From the NCBI GenBank assembly GCA_902729315.2, contig LR746280.1, forward strand, positions 406,001-470,000: 64,000 nt of DNA, read 5' to 3'. The notes under the pieces were generated by a model. That model was not told the DNA's origin. It saw only the letters and a program-made list of their open reading frames with translations, and ran no database searches. This document shows, piece by piece, positions 47,105 through 59,700 of this stretch. The translations under genes were made by a program, and so were the position numbers. Source of the stretch: Spirodela intermedia. Lineage: Eukaryota; Streptophyta; Magnoliopsida; Alismatales; Araceae. Within the stretch, counting starts at the first letter, position 1. Each line of letters begins with the position of its first letter.

Positions 47105-48473
47105 TGCCGCCACCGGCTTCGATGCTCTCCTCCTCCGTGGGCTCCTCTATATCGACGCCAGGGGCTCGTGGAGTCGGTAGGGACGCCCACAACCTGCTCG
47201 TCGCAAGTCCCATGGTGAGAAAGAGTCGTTGCAACGGATCCCTCACAACTACTTCGCAGAGGACCGACTAGTCGCTCTGTATAGTTAATGGGCCTCTTCT
47301 CCGGCCCATACTGCATCGGCGTAAGGGAGGTGGGAGATTGATTGAGTTAAAGTCCCCATTTATTTATTTTTTCCGAATTGTTTCATTATATATAATAATT
47401 TTTGCTGCTACTCGTCCAGTCTGCATTTATCCACATCTGCTACTTACACGGTTCGTGGCCGGAGTCGGAGCTGGCCGGGATCGGGTGCGTATCGCGATGT
47501 ACGAGACGGATATGCGCCCGGGTGGATCCACATGGGATCCCCAAATGGGGACGAGGGTCTCCGAAGGTGGCTTCTTGAGGCGGATCACCGTAGGATGGCC
47601 TTCTTCATCACGTCTCTCACCGACGCCGTCGTCCACTCGAGGAGTCTGGGGAGGGCGGGTGAGGGGAGCTATCGTGATCGCTCTCCTCCCGCACTGCCCC
47701 CAACGCTCGAGCGAGTGTTCTCAGCTCGGGGGAGAAGCCGAGCTCTAGAGGGGCGTTCGTTGGTGGTCGCCCTGGCGGGGGTCGCCAGACTCTAGCAAGG
47801 CGGCGGTTGCAGCACTGGACCTGGCCGACGAACCCTAAAGAAGGAGCCCCCGATACTCTTTTGGGGTCTATTCGCAGGTGACTCTCGCTGCTTTATTTCG
47901 ATTTTTTTCGCTGCTTGCGTTGGTTGCATCAGCTTGTGAAGTTCGGTTAAAGGGGGAGGTGGGTGAGTTTCTCGGTCGGATATAAACGTGTAGATCGGTG
48001 GACTTCATGTCCATTCCTCGTTTCTGGCTGTCAGTTAAACCCTAGTTGTCGGTTCGGTACATCGAGTTGAATTCTATGCGTGACTTGCTGTTTTCTTAGG
48101 TTATACGTGTTGACAATTTTGTGAATTTGAGTCCTTATTTCGTTCTTCGAATTCAATTACAAGGTAATTCTTCATTTCTCTTTCTAACCTTATCTTATAC
48201 GGATCTACAAACTGTTTTTTTTTCTTCTGTGTTCGGGTTCAAGGTCAGCATTTTATTTCATTTCTCATTCCAGATTTTTGACGTCTATTTCATGTCCGTG
48301 AGAGCGAAATAGAGCTTTTTTTCCCGGAGTTTTCTTTTAAACGTCTCGTCTCTTACGTTTTACAATTTGAGAATATAATCAAATGTTTTATTTTTGTCTC
48401 TTCCACCATGCCTCTCGAGCTTCAATAGTTTTATAATCCGTTCTCTCTCCTTTTATCCTTTAGGCGGGTGAGG
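47105..48473. other. Spacer and probable 5' leader of the E2 gene
   Basis: The GC-rich part at 47450-47860 probably contains the E2 promoter and the first, non-coding exon. The AT-rich part up to 48473 has the properties of a leader intron and ends at an AG 8 bp before the start codon region (TTTAG at 48460-48464). Confidence 0.4.
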
Positions 48474-51381
48474 ATGTCAACCCCTGCTAAGAAGAGGCTG
48501 ATGAGGGACTTCAAGCGGTTGCAGCAGGACCCTCCTGCGGGTATCAGTGGTGCTCCCCAGGACAATAACATCTTGCTTTGGAATGCTGTAATATTTGGGT
48601 ACGCTCTGCATATATCGTCTTGTTGGAACTTTGATACTGGTCGTGGATACTTACTAGTACTTTTGTTACCATTGCAGTCCTGACGACACCCCATGGGATG
48701 GAGGTGAGCCATTTTTAAGGGCTTTCATTTTTCCTATACACTATCAAAGAATTTGAGGACTGTTTGTATTATATTGACTATTCTTCGCATTCTAGTTTTC
48801 TATAATTTATTCTTATTTTCATGACTTTTGTATCTTCAGTTGCTTTAAAAAAGTATTCATTTAACCATTAGACTGGATTTCTCTGTTATTTGTTATCTCA
48901 TATTCAACAAATGAGTGTTATATTTTACAAGAACGTTGATGACTATTCAATTGCCAGTTGTCTGTCATAATTCTTTAGTCGACGTTATTCCAGCTATAGG
49001 CTTTTTATCTATGCCGTTCATTTGTGCAGTATTTAATGCATTCTCGTGTGTGTGTTTATTTAGGTATATTTAGTCTGCGCCACGAGATGTAATACTAAAT
49101 TTATGGCGTGTGAATGTAATTAGTTTTCCTCATAATTTATTCAGATAAAACATTAGACACTATGAATTTCTTGTCGAATAAGTTCAATGCATGAGCATTA
49201 GCAACTGGCGAACAGGATAGTTGCACATTAATCTACAGTGCCCAGGGTCACTAACACAGCTCTGTACTCCAAACCGTTTCATTTGATATGCAGTATTCAT
49301 CCTTATTTATGTTATTATCCATTGTTAGTTTTGTTTGCAAAATGTAGTAATCAGTTTTCCTGATGCTTTGTCCTCGTTGACTGTCACGTTGCTTCTACTT
49401 TTCATCCGTTCATCCCTTGTTGGGTTCATTCTAATGTAAATCAGTTCTTACAATATGTGAAGCATTTTCTCAGTTCTGTGTTGTTTATAGGATATCTTTT
49501 GCTTTTATCTTTCTTATGCGCTGTTAATCCTCTGATGAATGGATTCTCTCTCTCTCTCTCTCTCTCTAATTTTCTGCCTCTTCTGACTCTACAGGTACGT
49601 TTAAGTTAACTCTTCAGTTCAGTGAAGATTATCCAAATAAACCACCAAATGTGCGCTTCGTTTCTCGAATGTTTCATCCAAATAGTAAGTCAGATAATTG
49701 ATTTAAACCTTTTTTGATACTATCTCCGTGTCTGACTCATCATGCGCTGTCCTTTTTTTTATTTTTTATAATGGATATAATGAAGGTCAAACAGTGGTAT
49801 AACTGGAGTCTTCGATGTTTAGTTCCAAGTTTAAATCGGAAACTTGTTACTTGATAGATCCAAACATTGTTCAGGACACCGTTTTTATTATTTTCTCCAT
49901 GTTTTCTGCAGAAGCAGTTTCTGTTACGATAAAATGTTAATTGATGTTGTCTCTGCCAGTCTTTTCCATCACTCGGGCTTAGGGATGCTTCCCTAGTCAC
50001 TTATTCGTTTGATATTCCTCCACTTTTACATTAGAAAGCTTGACGTGCACCCATTAGTGGTCCTTACTCGAGATGCTATTGGAGACCTTCATTGAGTATT
50101 TTCAGTCTAGTTTGAATAATTACCACTCGTTTTGTATATTCCAGTGGGATTGCTGAAGTATGGCCTGAGCGGTTTAAGAAATGAGTATACCTTCTTTTTG
50201 AGAAATATCTTGGCATATAACGGTTCTAAGACCAATATTAATGAAGCAACATTATAATCCTATTTGGGTCGGTAGAAACTGGGATGCTTCTTTTAGATAT
50301 AATTCTGAACTTGACGGTTTAATCGGATACTCAGCTGAAGGGGGTTTTGAAGGATGATCAACTCTCTGACTCGAATGTTTCTTTATTATTATTATTTTAA
50401 TGTTCTCCAATGTGAGTTTTTTTTTATTAATTTACCACAGAGTACAATGTTTATCTGAAAACTAGAGAAGAGCTCCCCCACGGATATATCTGTAGGATGA
50501 ACGTCTCATGTGGAAGCCGTAGTTTATGGGGATTCAAACCTGGCTTGTTCAAAGTGGGGAATCCATGTAGAGTGGGAGAACTTTGACATCTGAGTTGCTG
50601 ACTAAGAAACTGGTGTCTAGGGAGGTCCTCAAACTGTCCAAATCGCATTGGGGAAAGCCCTCATTTGGAGGATTTTCTTCAGGAAACTACAGACCATGTG
50701 GAAGAATTTCTTTTTTTGGTAAAATGGTTGCTTACATTGTTTGTTCACCTCTCTCTCTCTCTCTCTCTCTCTATTTATCTACCTTTCTTTGGTCCTCATC
50801 TTTTCCATTTGGATCAATTCTTCTCTCTCTCTCTCTCTCTCTCTCTATTTATCTATCTATCTTCTTGTTGTTTGTCAGCTTTATTCTTCCTTATCTTAAT
50901 GCTTATTTTTGGCGGGCCTTGCAATCCTTCATAGTTTGCTCTCTCTGTTGGCGCTTCCTTGCTCTACTCTTCAAGATCTTTCATGCGCATTCCCCCACCG
51001 GGCCTCTCCCCCCAGTTGACCAAGGTCCACCTCTGACATGTGTACTCTCCATTCTCTCTCTCTCTCTAGTCTACGCAGACGGAAGCATATGCCTGGACAT
51101 CCTGCAGAATCAGTGGAGTCCCATCTACGACGTGGCTGCAGTTCTTACATCCATCCAGGTAATCCCCAGAAACCCATTCCTCTCCTCGCCAGCATCCCTC
51201 CTCCGTCTTCCCCGGCGGCGTTAAACCACCTCCACTCCCTCTCTGCCGGCAGTCACTGCTCTGCGACCCGAACCCTAACTCGCCGGCGAACTCTGAAGCC
51301 GCCCGGATGTTCAGCGAGAACAAACGGGAGTACAACCGGAGGCTGCGCGAGATCGTCGAGCAGAGCTGGACTGCGGACTGA
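48474..51381 (+). CDS. UBC2: Ubiquitin-conjugating enzyme E2, RAD6/UBC2 type
   Basis: Five exons: 48474-48598, 48678-48703, 49595-49684, 51070-51158 and 51253-51381 (TGA), giving exactly 152 residues like plant UBC1/2/3. It begins [20 protein letters not shown], has [18 protein letters not shown] and [20 protein letters not shown] with the catalytic Cys followed by [20 protein letters not shown], and ends [16 protein letters not shown]. Plant RAD6-type E2s pair with HUB1/HUB2 for histone H2B mono-ubiquitination and with RAD18-like functions in damage tolerance. Intron 3 (49685-51069) is 1.4 kb and holds two CT runs. The acceptor of exon 4 is the end of a CT run. Confidence 0.96.
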
Positions 51382-51703
51382 TGAGATGGCCGGGGTATCA
51401 GTCATCGGCCCCACAATGGGAGGAGCTCCCCCGGCGGCGGGCGGCGGGCGATGATCTTAGTGAACAAGGATCTGTGGGTTACGCTGCTAGTGCGTTTTAA
51501 TGATTGTAATGAGCTTGCGATGATTCCGTGCTTTTGGTTGAAGGACGGCGGATCTTGTTCCTCTGTGAGGGCCAGTCAGGCTCTTCATATCTTATCAGGT
51601 GCACCATCCAGTCCAGGTTGAATAAAGTCGGCTTCTTGCAGGTTCCGAGACTGGAAGTTGGTAGCCAGTTGCACTAATGGGCTTTGCGTGGATGCCGGGT
51701 TCC

Positions 51704-52718
51704 AAGCTCAAATTCTAGCGAGAGAGAGAGAGAGAGAGAGAGAGGTGAAGTAAAGGGTGAGTTACAATAGAGGGAGCCCAGAGAGGTTCCAAGTCTCTCT
51801 TTAGCGGCAGGCCCAGTTGGTGAGTTAGAATAGAGGGAGCCTAGTTGCGTAAATGGAGACTTGCGACTGCTCGTGGATCCCAGGTTCGACGCTCCAATTC
51901 TAGAGAGAGAGAGAGAGAGGCGGGGAGGTGAAGTGAAGTGTTTCTCTCTCTTTGGCGGCAGTCTGGTCCGGTCGGTGAGTTAGAATAGAGGGAAGCCAGT
52001 TGCGTTAATGGAGACTGGTTCTATGTTCCAATCTCAAATTCTAGAGAGAGAGAGGTGAAGGGTTTCTCTCTCTTTGGCGGTAGGCTGGTTCGGTTGGTGA
52101 GTTAGAATAGAGGGAACCCAATGGCGTTAATGGAGACTGGTTCCATGTTTGAAGCTCAAATTCTAGAGAGAGAGATGAAGTCAAGGGTGGGTTTCTCTCT
52201 CTTTGGTGGTAGGCAGCCCTGGCTGGTGAGTTAGAGCAAAGGAAACCCAATTGCGTTAATGGATGTTTGCGACTGCTCGTGGATCCTAGGTTCGAAGCTC
52301 AAATTCTAGAGAGAGAGGTGAAGTCAAGGGTGGGTTTCTCTCTCTTTGGCGGTAGGCAGCCCTGGCTGGTGAGTTAGAGCAAAGGAAATCCAATTGGGTT
52401 AATGGAGGTTTGCGACTGCTTGTGGATCCCCAGGTTCGAAGCTCAAATTCTAGAGAGAGAGAGAAAGAGAGATGAAGTCAAGGGTTTCTCTCTCTCTCTT
52501 TGGCGGTAGGCAGCCCTGGCTGGTGAGTTAGAGCAAAGGAAATCCAATTGGGTTAATGGAGGTTTGCGACTGCTTGTGGATCCCCAGGTTCGAAGCTCAA
52601 ATTCTAGAGAGAGAGAGAAAGAGAGATGAAGTCAAGGGTTTCTCTCTCTCCAGCGGCAGGCCGCTGGTTGGTGACGTAAAACAAAGGAAGCCGGGAGGTT
52701 GCGACTGCTCGTGGATTC

Positions 52719-52770
<52 letters not shown>

Positions 52771-52775
52771 GCCTT
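51704..52775 (+). repeat. GA-linked minisatellite array
   Basis: About eight imperfect units of 120-180 bp. Each unit ends in AAGCTCAAATTCTAGAGAGAG plus a variable GA run, then GGTGAAGTCAAGGGT, TTTCTCTCTCTTTGGCGGTA, GGCAGCCCTGGCTGGTGAG, TTAGAGCAAAGGAAATCCAA and GGAGGTTTGCGACTGCT. Unit boundaries (CTAGAGAG or CTAGCGAG) fall near 51717, 51899, 52041, 52164, 52307, 52450, 52603 and 52718. The two units from about 52320 to 52620 are nearly identical. The array ends in a GA run at 52720-52768. Confidence 0.9.
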
Positions 52776-52900
52776 GTTTATGGGTTCGAAGGGAGAAAAC
52801 CATACAAAGGAGAACGTCCCAATAAAACAAGGAAAACCATAGAAAGGAGAACATTGAAGCCCAAAGCAGTCGATCTGGGAATGTAGAGGGGAAGGGGAGA

Positions 52901-54306
52901 TCAGACGGGGTAGCGGAAGGCGCAGTCGTTCCAGGGGTTGACCGGGTCAAAGGGGCTGTCCTTGAGGCACCTCCAAACGAGGCCTTGAAGCCCGTCCCGA
53001 AGGAGAGCATCCATAGCCGGTCTCCCCTCCGTAGCCGCTTCTTCGCCTCAAAGTAGACCAGCTCGTAGAAAATGGAGCTACTGGAAGTGTTCCAAAACCA
53101 GTGCAGCGTCATCCTCGCCGGCTCCACCACCGTCTCCGGCAGCTTCATCAGCCTCCCCACGGCGTTGACCACCGCCCTTCCCCCCGGGTGCAAGCAGATG
53201 TGCTCGAATGCCCTCATGAAATCGGGGACGTGCGGCTGCTGCTGCGGCTTGTGGTTGAAGATGAAGGATACGGCGGCGGCGCAGGGGTAGCGGAGGAGGT
53301 CCGAGATGGGGAGGACCGGGGGGGCGAGGGTGGTGATGTGGCGCCGGAGGGCGGCGCCGTCGACTCGGACGAGATCCTTGGTGAGGGCCACGCCCACGTT
53401 GCCGCAGTCGTCTTCTTTCTGGACGGCGGTGCTGTAGGCGGCGTCGTCGGCGCCGTGGTGGGTGCGGAGGGTGCGGAGGAGCTCCATCTTGGCGGCGCCA
53501 CCCTTCGCGGAGTCGCTGGTGAGGAGCACCGCGGCGGTGCCCACTCGGAAGATGCAGTTTGTCACGATCATGGATCGCTCGTCGCCGAAGTACCAGTTGA
53601 GGCCGGTGCTCTCCGTGGTAACGATGAGGGCGTACCCCGGCTTGCGGCGGAGGATCTGCGCCGCCGCGTCGATGGCGATCCCCCCGGCATTGCAGCCCAT
53701 GCCGCTGAAGCTGAAGGTTTTAATGGAGGGCTGGAAGCCGAAGCGGTGGACGAGCATGGAGCAGAGAGAAGGGTTGGGGTAAAACATGCTGCAGGCCACG
53801 ATGAGCACATCTAATTGGGAAGGGAGGACCTGCGTCTTGGAGAGCAGAGACTCCACGGCGGAGAACATCCCCTCCTCTGTTTCCTGGAAGGCGGAGGGGA
53901 AGTGGGACTCGTAATCTTCTCGGAAGATCAGCGGCGGCGCGTAGGTCTCGTCTCCGAGCCCCGACTTGGAGTACACCACCCTGGTGAACTGCTGGCTCTC
54001 GATGGAGAGCTTTCTCCTCCGGAGGACGACGTACTCGCACACCTCGTAGGTGCACCGCCGCTCTAACGGGGGCTTGTAGCAGGCGTAGTCCAGCAGGAGG
54101 ACTCTGTGGCGGCGGGAGTAGCGCCGGAAGAGGAGGAGGAGGAGGAGGAGGAGGAGGAGTAGGGAGCACCATGAAAGGGAGACGAAGAGCAGTGGGTTCT
54201 CCTCCCATGCTTCTACCAGACTGGTGACGAAGGAGGACGAAGCTATTTTCAGGCTTAGGGTTCGCGCGAGCACGAGGACGGTGGTGGCCGGGAGGATCCC
54301 CATCAT
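52901..54306 (-). pseudogene. 3-ketoacyl-CoA synthase (KCS) with C-terminal frameshift
   Basis: Minus strand, intronless. The frame from 54306 encodes a KCS (FAE1/CUT1 family, condensing enzyme of very-long-chain fatty-acid elongation in the ER). It has N-terminal membrane segments (about 30-60, a Leu run), DYACYKPPLERRC, the active-site Cys in FSFSGMGCNAGGIA, the His in ICLHPGGRAVVN and the Asn in WFWNTSSSS. The frame stays intact to LWMLSFGTGFK. The expected C-terminal end (LVWRCLKDSPFDPVNPW, stop at 52901-52903) follows in a different frame from about 52984. It looks as though some 7 nt are missing where the family has CNS or similar. As read, the protein instead runs out of frame into the GA-rich minisatellite to 52597. 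All three catalytic residues are present, so this may be a recent lesion, a tolerated altered tail or a sequence error. Confidence 0.85.
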
Positions 54307-54417
54307 CGTCTTCTTCTTCTTGACCCTGCAGACTCTCGAGTCAAGACAATATAAACCGTCTCTCCACCGTCATCGCCAACCACATCGCTGAAGAATCTTA
54401 AAGAGAGGACTAACCAC

Positions 54418-54463
<46 letters not shown>

Positions 54464-54924
54464 GATGCCGGACAACTGCTACAGATGGCTGCCTGAGCGA
54501 ACGGCCCCTACGTGACCGGGAACCGACTGGCTGCCCTAAGCAGCTCGTATATGGACGAAGCCCATGCATCTCAGTCGGCGGCTGAATTTGCCGGTGGACC
54601 ACAAAAGCAAGACCAGAGATCACCGTTGGTTGCGTTGATCACCGCCGTCAACCCGCTTTACCGCTGGTCTTCGACGACTGGTCCTCCTCCTGTGATATTT
54701 CTCTTAAATTAAATTTAAATGCTTCATATATTTGTATTTTTCTGCCTTCTTCACCTGAAGGTTTGCGCATTCCCACGTTTCGGAGCTCCATTTTACACCT
54801 CATGATGGTCAATGGCGCTCTTCGGTCTTGCTTTCGGGCTACAGAAATCTGTGACGTGGCAACATAAATAATTTAAATTTTTTGCTTTTCAAAAACCCTT
54901 TTTATAATATATACATATATTTAT

Positions 54925-54992
<68 letters not shown>

Positions 54993-55448
54993 TTTGATGA
55001 AAGGACAGACACTTGGGCCATTATCGTGTAGGGAAACCCTGAAGCTGCCCGAGAAACTCGTGTTAGCAAGTTCTACCCCCCCCTCTCTCTCTCTCTCTCT
55101 CTCACTTTCACGTTAGGTAATCTAGCTGGCGACTGTACCTTGCAAGCAAGATCCACGGGGGGGTGTGCTTTTGCCTCTCTTTTGCTTTCTCTCTCTACAC
55201 AAAATTGACATTCGTGGCTCTCACCATTGCCCATTTTGGCAATCCAACTGGAGCCAACTGTTGCAAGCTCTTCGGCAACCTCTCTCTCTCTCTCTCTGTG
55301 TCTCTCTGTGTCTATCTGTCTGTCTCTGTCTCTCCTTGTGGAAACCTGGGATTAGCTGTAGTACAATCGTAATGGTGCATTCATGCAGAGGGGCAGCAAA
55401 AAACACGTGAGCAAAAGTTTTTTATACATATAGTACAACGTGGGCCAC
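54307..55448. other. Spacer with CT and GA tracts
   Basis: Includes a CT tract at 54423-54459 (KCS leader side), a GA tract at 54929-54987 and CT/GT tracts at 55084-55102 and 55280-55335. The segment 55280-55448 is probably ABCA 3' UTR on the minus strand. No gene is supported. Confidence 0.6.
54929..54987. repeat. (GA)n microsatellite, about 59 bp
   Basis: A pure GA dinucleotide run in an AT-rich spacer. Confidence 0.95.
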
Positions 55449-56670
55449 CTACTGGGCGTTCGGGGAATGGAGGACCTGGTCAGGATCGATGATATAGCCT
55501 ACCGACGGAGCGCCGCCGACGCCGAAGAGGGTCCTCCTCACAGAGGCAGCGCGTCGGACGGCGGGCTGCGCCGCCTGCGCAGGAATCGGCATCTCCGTCG
55601 AGTAGCCGGAGACGCAGAGGTTACCGGACTCGTCTTGGTCCCAGAAGACCTCCACCATGAGCCCGCCGGGGTTCTCCGGCGACTCCGACCCGGGGATCCC
55701 GATGAACCTCGCTCCTTTGGGCACCTGCAAGAACATCAAAGGCCGATCCATTTTTAGTTATCATCATTCCCCTGCGATGATCGCAAGAGAGGTATCCTAG
55801 GAGCAAAACATTGGCTGTAACCCTCTAATTCCCAATAGTTGTACAGGAATTGAAACGACGTCAAATAATCACGTGTTCTCATTGTTTTTTTTTTTCTAGT
55901 ATGGGACTATTCTGTAGATAAATTCCTGTATTTAAATCGCAAGACCAAAGTGTCGTGGTATGTATCTTCCAACTGCACGGCTGTTCGTACACAATCATCT
56001 CAGGGAAGAAATCAGATAATCAGAGTTTTTTATTTTTATTTTTATTTTTTCTCACGTGGGACCTAAATCTTTAAAAGGTGGATTTTGACTGTTTTTTCCA
56101 ATTGCCCCAATTAAGATTCCTCTATTTTAATTATTATTTAATATGCAAACTTCCAACTTTTGTTTTTTTTTTTGCCCTCTCATGGCAAGAAATCCAATGC
56201 AAGCTAGAGAGAAGAGAGAGAGAATGGAACGAACCTGAATGGTCCCGGATGGCAGATTCAAGGTGACTAAGCTTCCCTCCGCCGAAGCACTCTCCAGCTC
56301 TGCTTGCTTCGCGATGTTCAGGAACACCTCTTCAAGAGTGGTGAGGCCGAGCTGTACGTCCGCGATCCCAAACTCCGCTTCCCTTTCTTGGAGCTCAGAG
56401 AAGAACGCCTGTCCCAGGTAAATAAATAAATGAATGAATGAATGAATGAATAAATAAATAAATGTTGTGGGGTCAACGTCTTTTCTTCCGATTCAAGGGA
56501 GAAGACTCGAGAGCAAGAAGTAAGTCTATACTCACCGTTAGAAGGCCTTCCTTCTCCCGAGGGATGACGAAGCTCAGCATGGCCTTTCTTTCCTCCTTGG
56601 GCACCACGTCCAGACGCTGTTGATCCCAACCAAACGTTTGAGAATTGCAGCTTTGTACCAAAACGTTTGG

Positions 56671-56708
<38 letters not shown>

Positions 56709-59700
56709 GCTCTACCTGCTTGAAGAAATGCTTCACTGGCTCCAGATGAGGCTCAACGGCGGTCTCTGCAACATCGGGCTTCGGGGTTTTTCCAGGGTTG
56801 CTCTCGACGAAGCTCACGTTGGCGATATACCCCGTGCCAAACTTTGACTTCAGTCTGATGGAGGTTCCGAGGCAGCGGAGCTTCCCTTTGGCCATGATGC
56901 CGATTCGGTCGCTGAGAATGTCAGCCTCCTCCATAGAGTGAGTCGTCAGAACGATGGCTCGCCCCTTCTTCGCGTTCTCTATGATGTCCCACACGTGCCT
57001 TCTTGTGATCGGGTCCATGCCTGTCGTCTGCACATTCTTCATTGTTTACTGATCTATATCTACCATATTTACTACTTCTAATCAAATCAATTTATATGAT
57101 TCTTAGAGATATACTAAAACAAGATTTGATGGATGATCTTCTTACCGGTTCGTCTAGGAAAACCAATTTCGGATCTGCTACGAGGGCGATGGCGACGCTC
57201 AGCCGGCGCTTCATTCCTCCGCTGTAGTTCCCGGCTCTCATTTTGGCCGCCTCGGTCAGTTTCACCTCTGCTAATGATGTTTCAGTCACCTGCAATACCA
57301 AAGCAAATTATTTGGATTACTAATCCTATAGCTGTTATAAAGATCTATTTTATAGAATAATTCTGGGTTAATTTCATACCTTGCTGATTGATGATGGGGG
57401 CAAGCCCTTGATAGTCGAAAAGAGACGCAAGTGTTCTTCCCCCGATAAAGCATCCCACAATATATCAAACTGTCAGGAGGAAGACTGTCAGTGGATACCC
57501 AAAAGAAGATCTGACCTGGTTTTCATGGTTGCGGAAAAGGGGGAGAGGAAGGGTACCTGGGGACAAACACCTATCATCTTCCTAATGTTTGCCATCCCAA
57601 CCGAACTTCGGATAGAATATCCATAGATGAGCGCTGTCAGAAGTTATTGGCTCATTAATCGTCACCATCTTGAACTCTTTAAGCCAGAAGCATGCAGTGG
57701 TTTATTTGCAACTCTATTAATTTTAGACCTCTTACTGGCATCAATATTAGAAGCATAACTTGAAATAATAACAAAGAACGATATAAAGTTGATATACGTA
57801 ACTTAATATCAAATGATATTACTTTCCTCACAACATATTTGGTATAAATATTAATATTTTATCTTTACATAATAATATTAACTACAAGTGATAAGTTTGA
57901 TCGGAAGAGAGAAGAAGCTACCATCTCCTCCGGTGATTGGTGTAATTCCAGTCAGACAGTTGATCGCCGTGGTCTTCCCTGCACCGTTGGGTCCGAGAAG
58001 GCAGAAGAGCTGATCCTGCTCGAGGTTCAACCAGAGACCCTGAACGTGTTTGTAGAAAGGAGGGAAACCATCAAGCTTCTTACCCTTCTTCTGAGTGATT
58101 TGAATACCAGAAGTGACCCATGACGTTGGAATCTTACGAGGAGAATGGATTATTTACCTTCACTGCATGATACGGCCGAGTCCTGCGCCATCTATAGGAG
58201 CGGATAGTCGTTGAACCAGGATAAGTCTTGGCGAGGCCCCGCAGTTGGACCGCCACATCTGGGTGTTGTCCCATTTCAGCTGCTTGCTGTTTTACTGTAA
58301 CTTCCTCTTGAAGAACATCGTTGTCATCTGTGACAGCATCATCCGGTGTGGGAGTGGAGCTCGTGCAGCTACAGATTCCACCTTCTGAGAGGAGAAAAAT
58401 TCTCAAGCTTCAGGTCAAATCCCTGACTAGAACAGTTTTCAGCCACGACTATCACTTACCTTCAACCTTGCTCCCGCCCTTCCCTGTCCAGTATGAAGGT
58501 CTCAAAAAGTAGAATGCTGATTTCCTAACTCCATTGGCGTTCGGGATAACGTTGTCCAGATAAATTGCCAAAATAAACCACAGAAAGAATATGGAGATGA
58601 ACCAGTTGAGAATGTCCTCCTGCCATGTGAAAAAGTCAGAAAAAGATTTGGTAACGCAATGGTTCTCAATGATGCAATATAATCTCTGTGGAATAATTCT
58701 GGACTGTAATGCTTTAGAAAACGTCTCCCTGCGAATTAGAGCATGTAGTTTTGTGAAGAAAACTTACAATGGGGAGAACACAGTCAATTTTCTTGTTTGG
58801 GCATTCTCCACGACTACTCCAGCTGATGCCCTCGTCTTCGGAAGTCGCAGTAGCAACGCCGAGCAAATCAAGAGCTTCCGCAAAAAGATTAGGAGGAAAC
58901 AAGGACCAAATCCCTCGATAAACCTTTCCATAGGTCGTAGAGTATGGGAATCCAAATGTGGTCACAATCTGCAGCATAATCAACAGTGGCATTGAGTGGC
59001 TAGAAAGAACATGGAAAACACCATAAATCCATATTTAATTTGGGAGGGGAAAGTTTATGAAGGTTAGGTTACCTGCGTCAAAAACCCAACAATGAATATG
59101 GAGAATCCCACTATTGTAGCAGAAGCTGCCTTGCTAATGAAATTGGATATCATGAATGCAAATCCAAGCTGCACAAATTGTACGTGTAATGAGGCATTGG
59201 TGCATGTTATTTCCCCGAGTGAAAATGGAAAATGCAAGCAGAACCATCACTTACCATACTAAACTGGAAAAGGAAAAAAGTGAAGAATAGAACTCCAAAG
59301 CTGTTTTTCAAGAAAAAGTTGAACTGAAACATCATTCCAAAAAGTACTGTGAACAGTGCTGAAACGAGTGTGAGAAAGCCCTCCCAGATTAGCCAAGATA
59401 ACCAGTAAGCAGACTCATATAAGCCCATTATTGACATTGCCTGAAACACCCGACACAGTTTAGACGTCCTGAATCTTGGCGAAGAGATTTTGGTGACGAA
59501 TAATAATTTTTTTAGAAAAGACATGTCAAATAAATTTCACCTGACGAAGTTTAAGCTCTTTCTCTGTGACAAGAGAACCAATCTGAAACACAAAAGTGAA
59601 CATTGCCATTGCGAAGAAAAAAGTTGGGCCGGCATTCCCAACTGCGGAGAATGTCTGAATGGCAGGGTGTGCAAATTCCTTCAGTCCCACAGACCATTTA

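Noticed and set aside
46660-47316. 218- and 182-residue frames on the minus strand
   Set aside because: They overlap the 101-residue gene in other frames and end in GA-repeat dipeptides. Only the 101-residue frame has recognisable family sequence.
53101-53814. 237-residue frame on the plus strand inside the KCS gene
   Set aside because: Antisense shadow of a GC-rich coding sequence; composition Gly/Val/His-rich without any domain.
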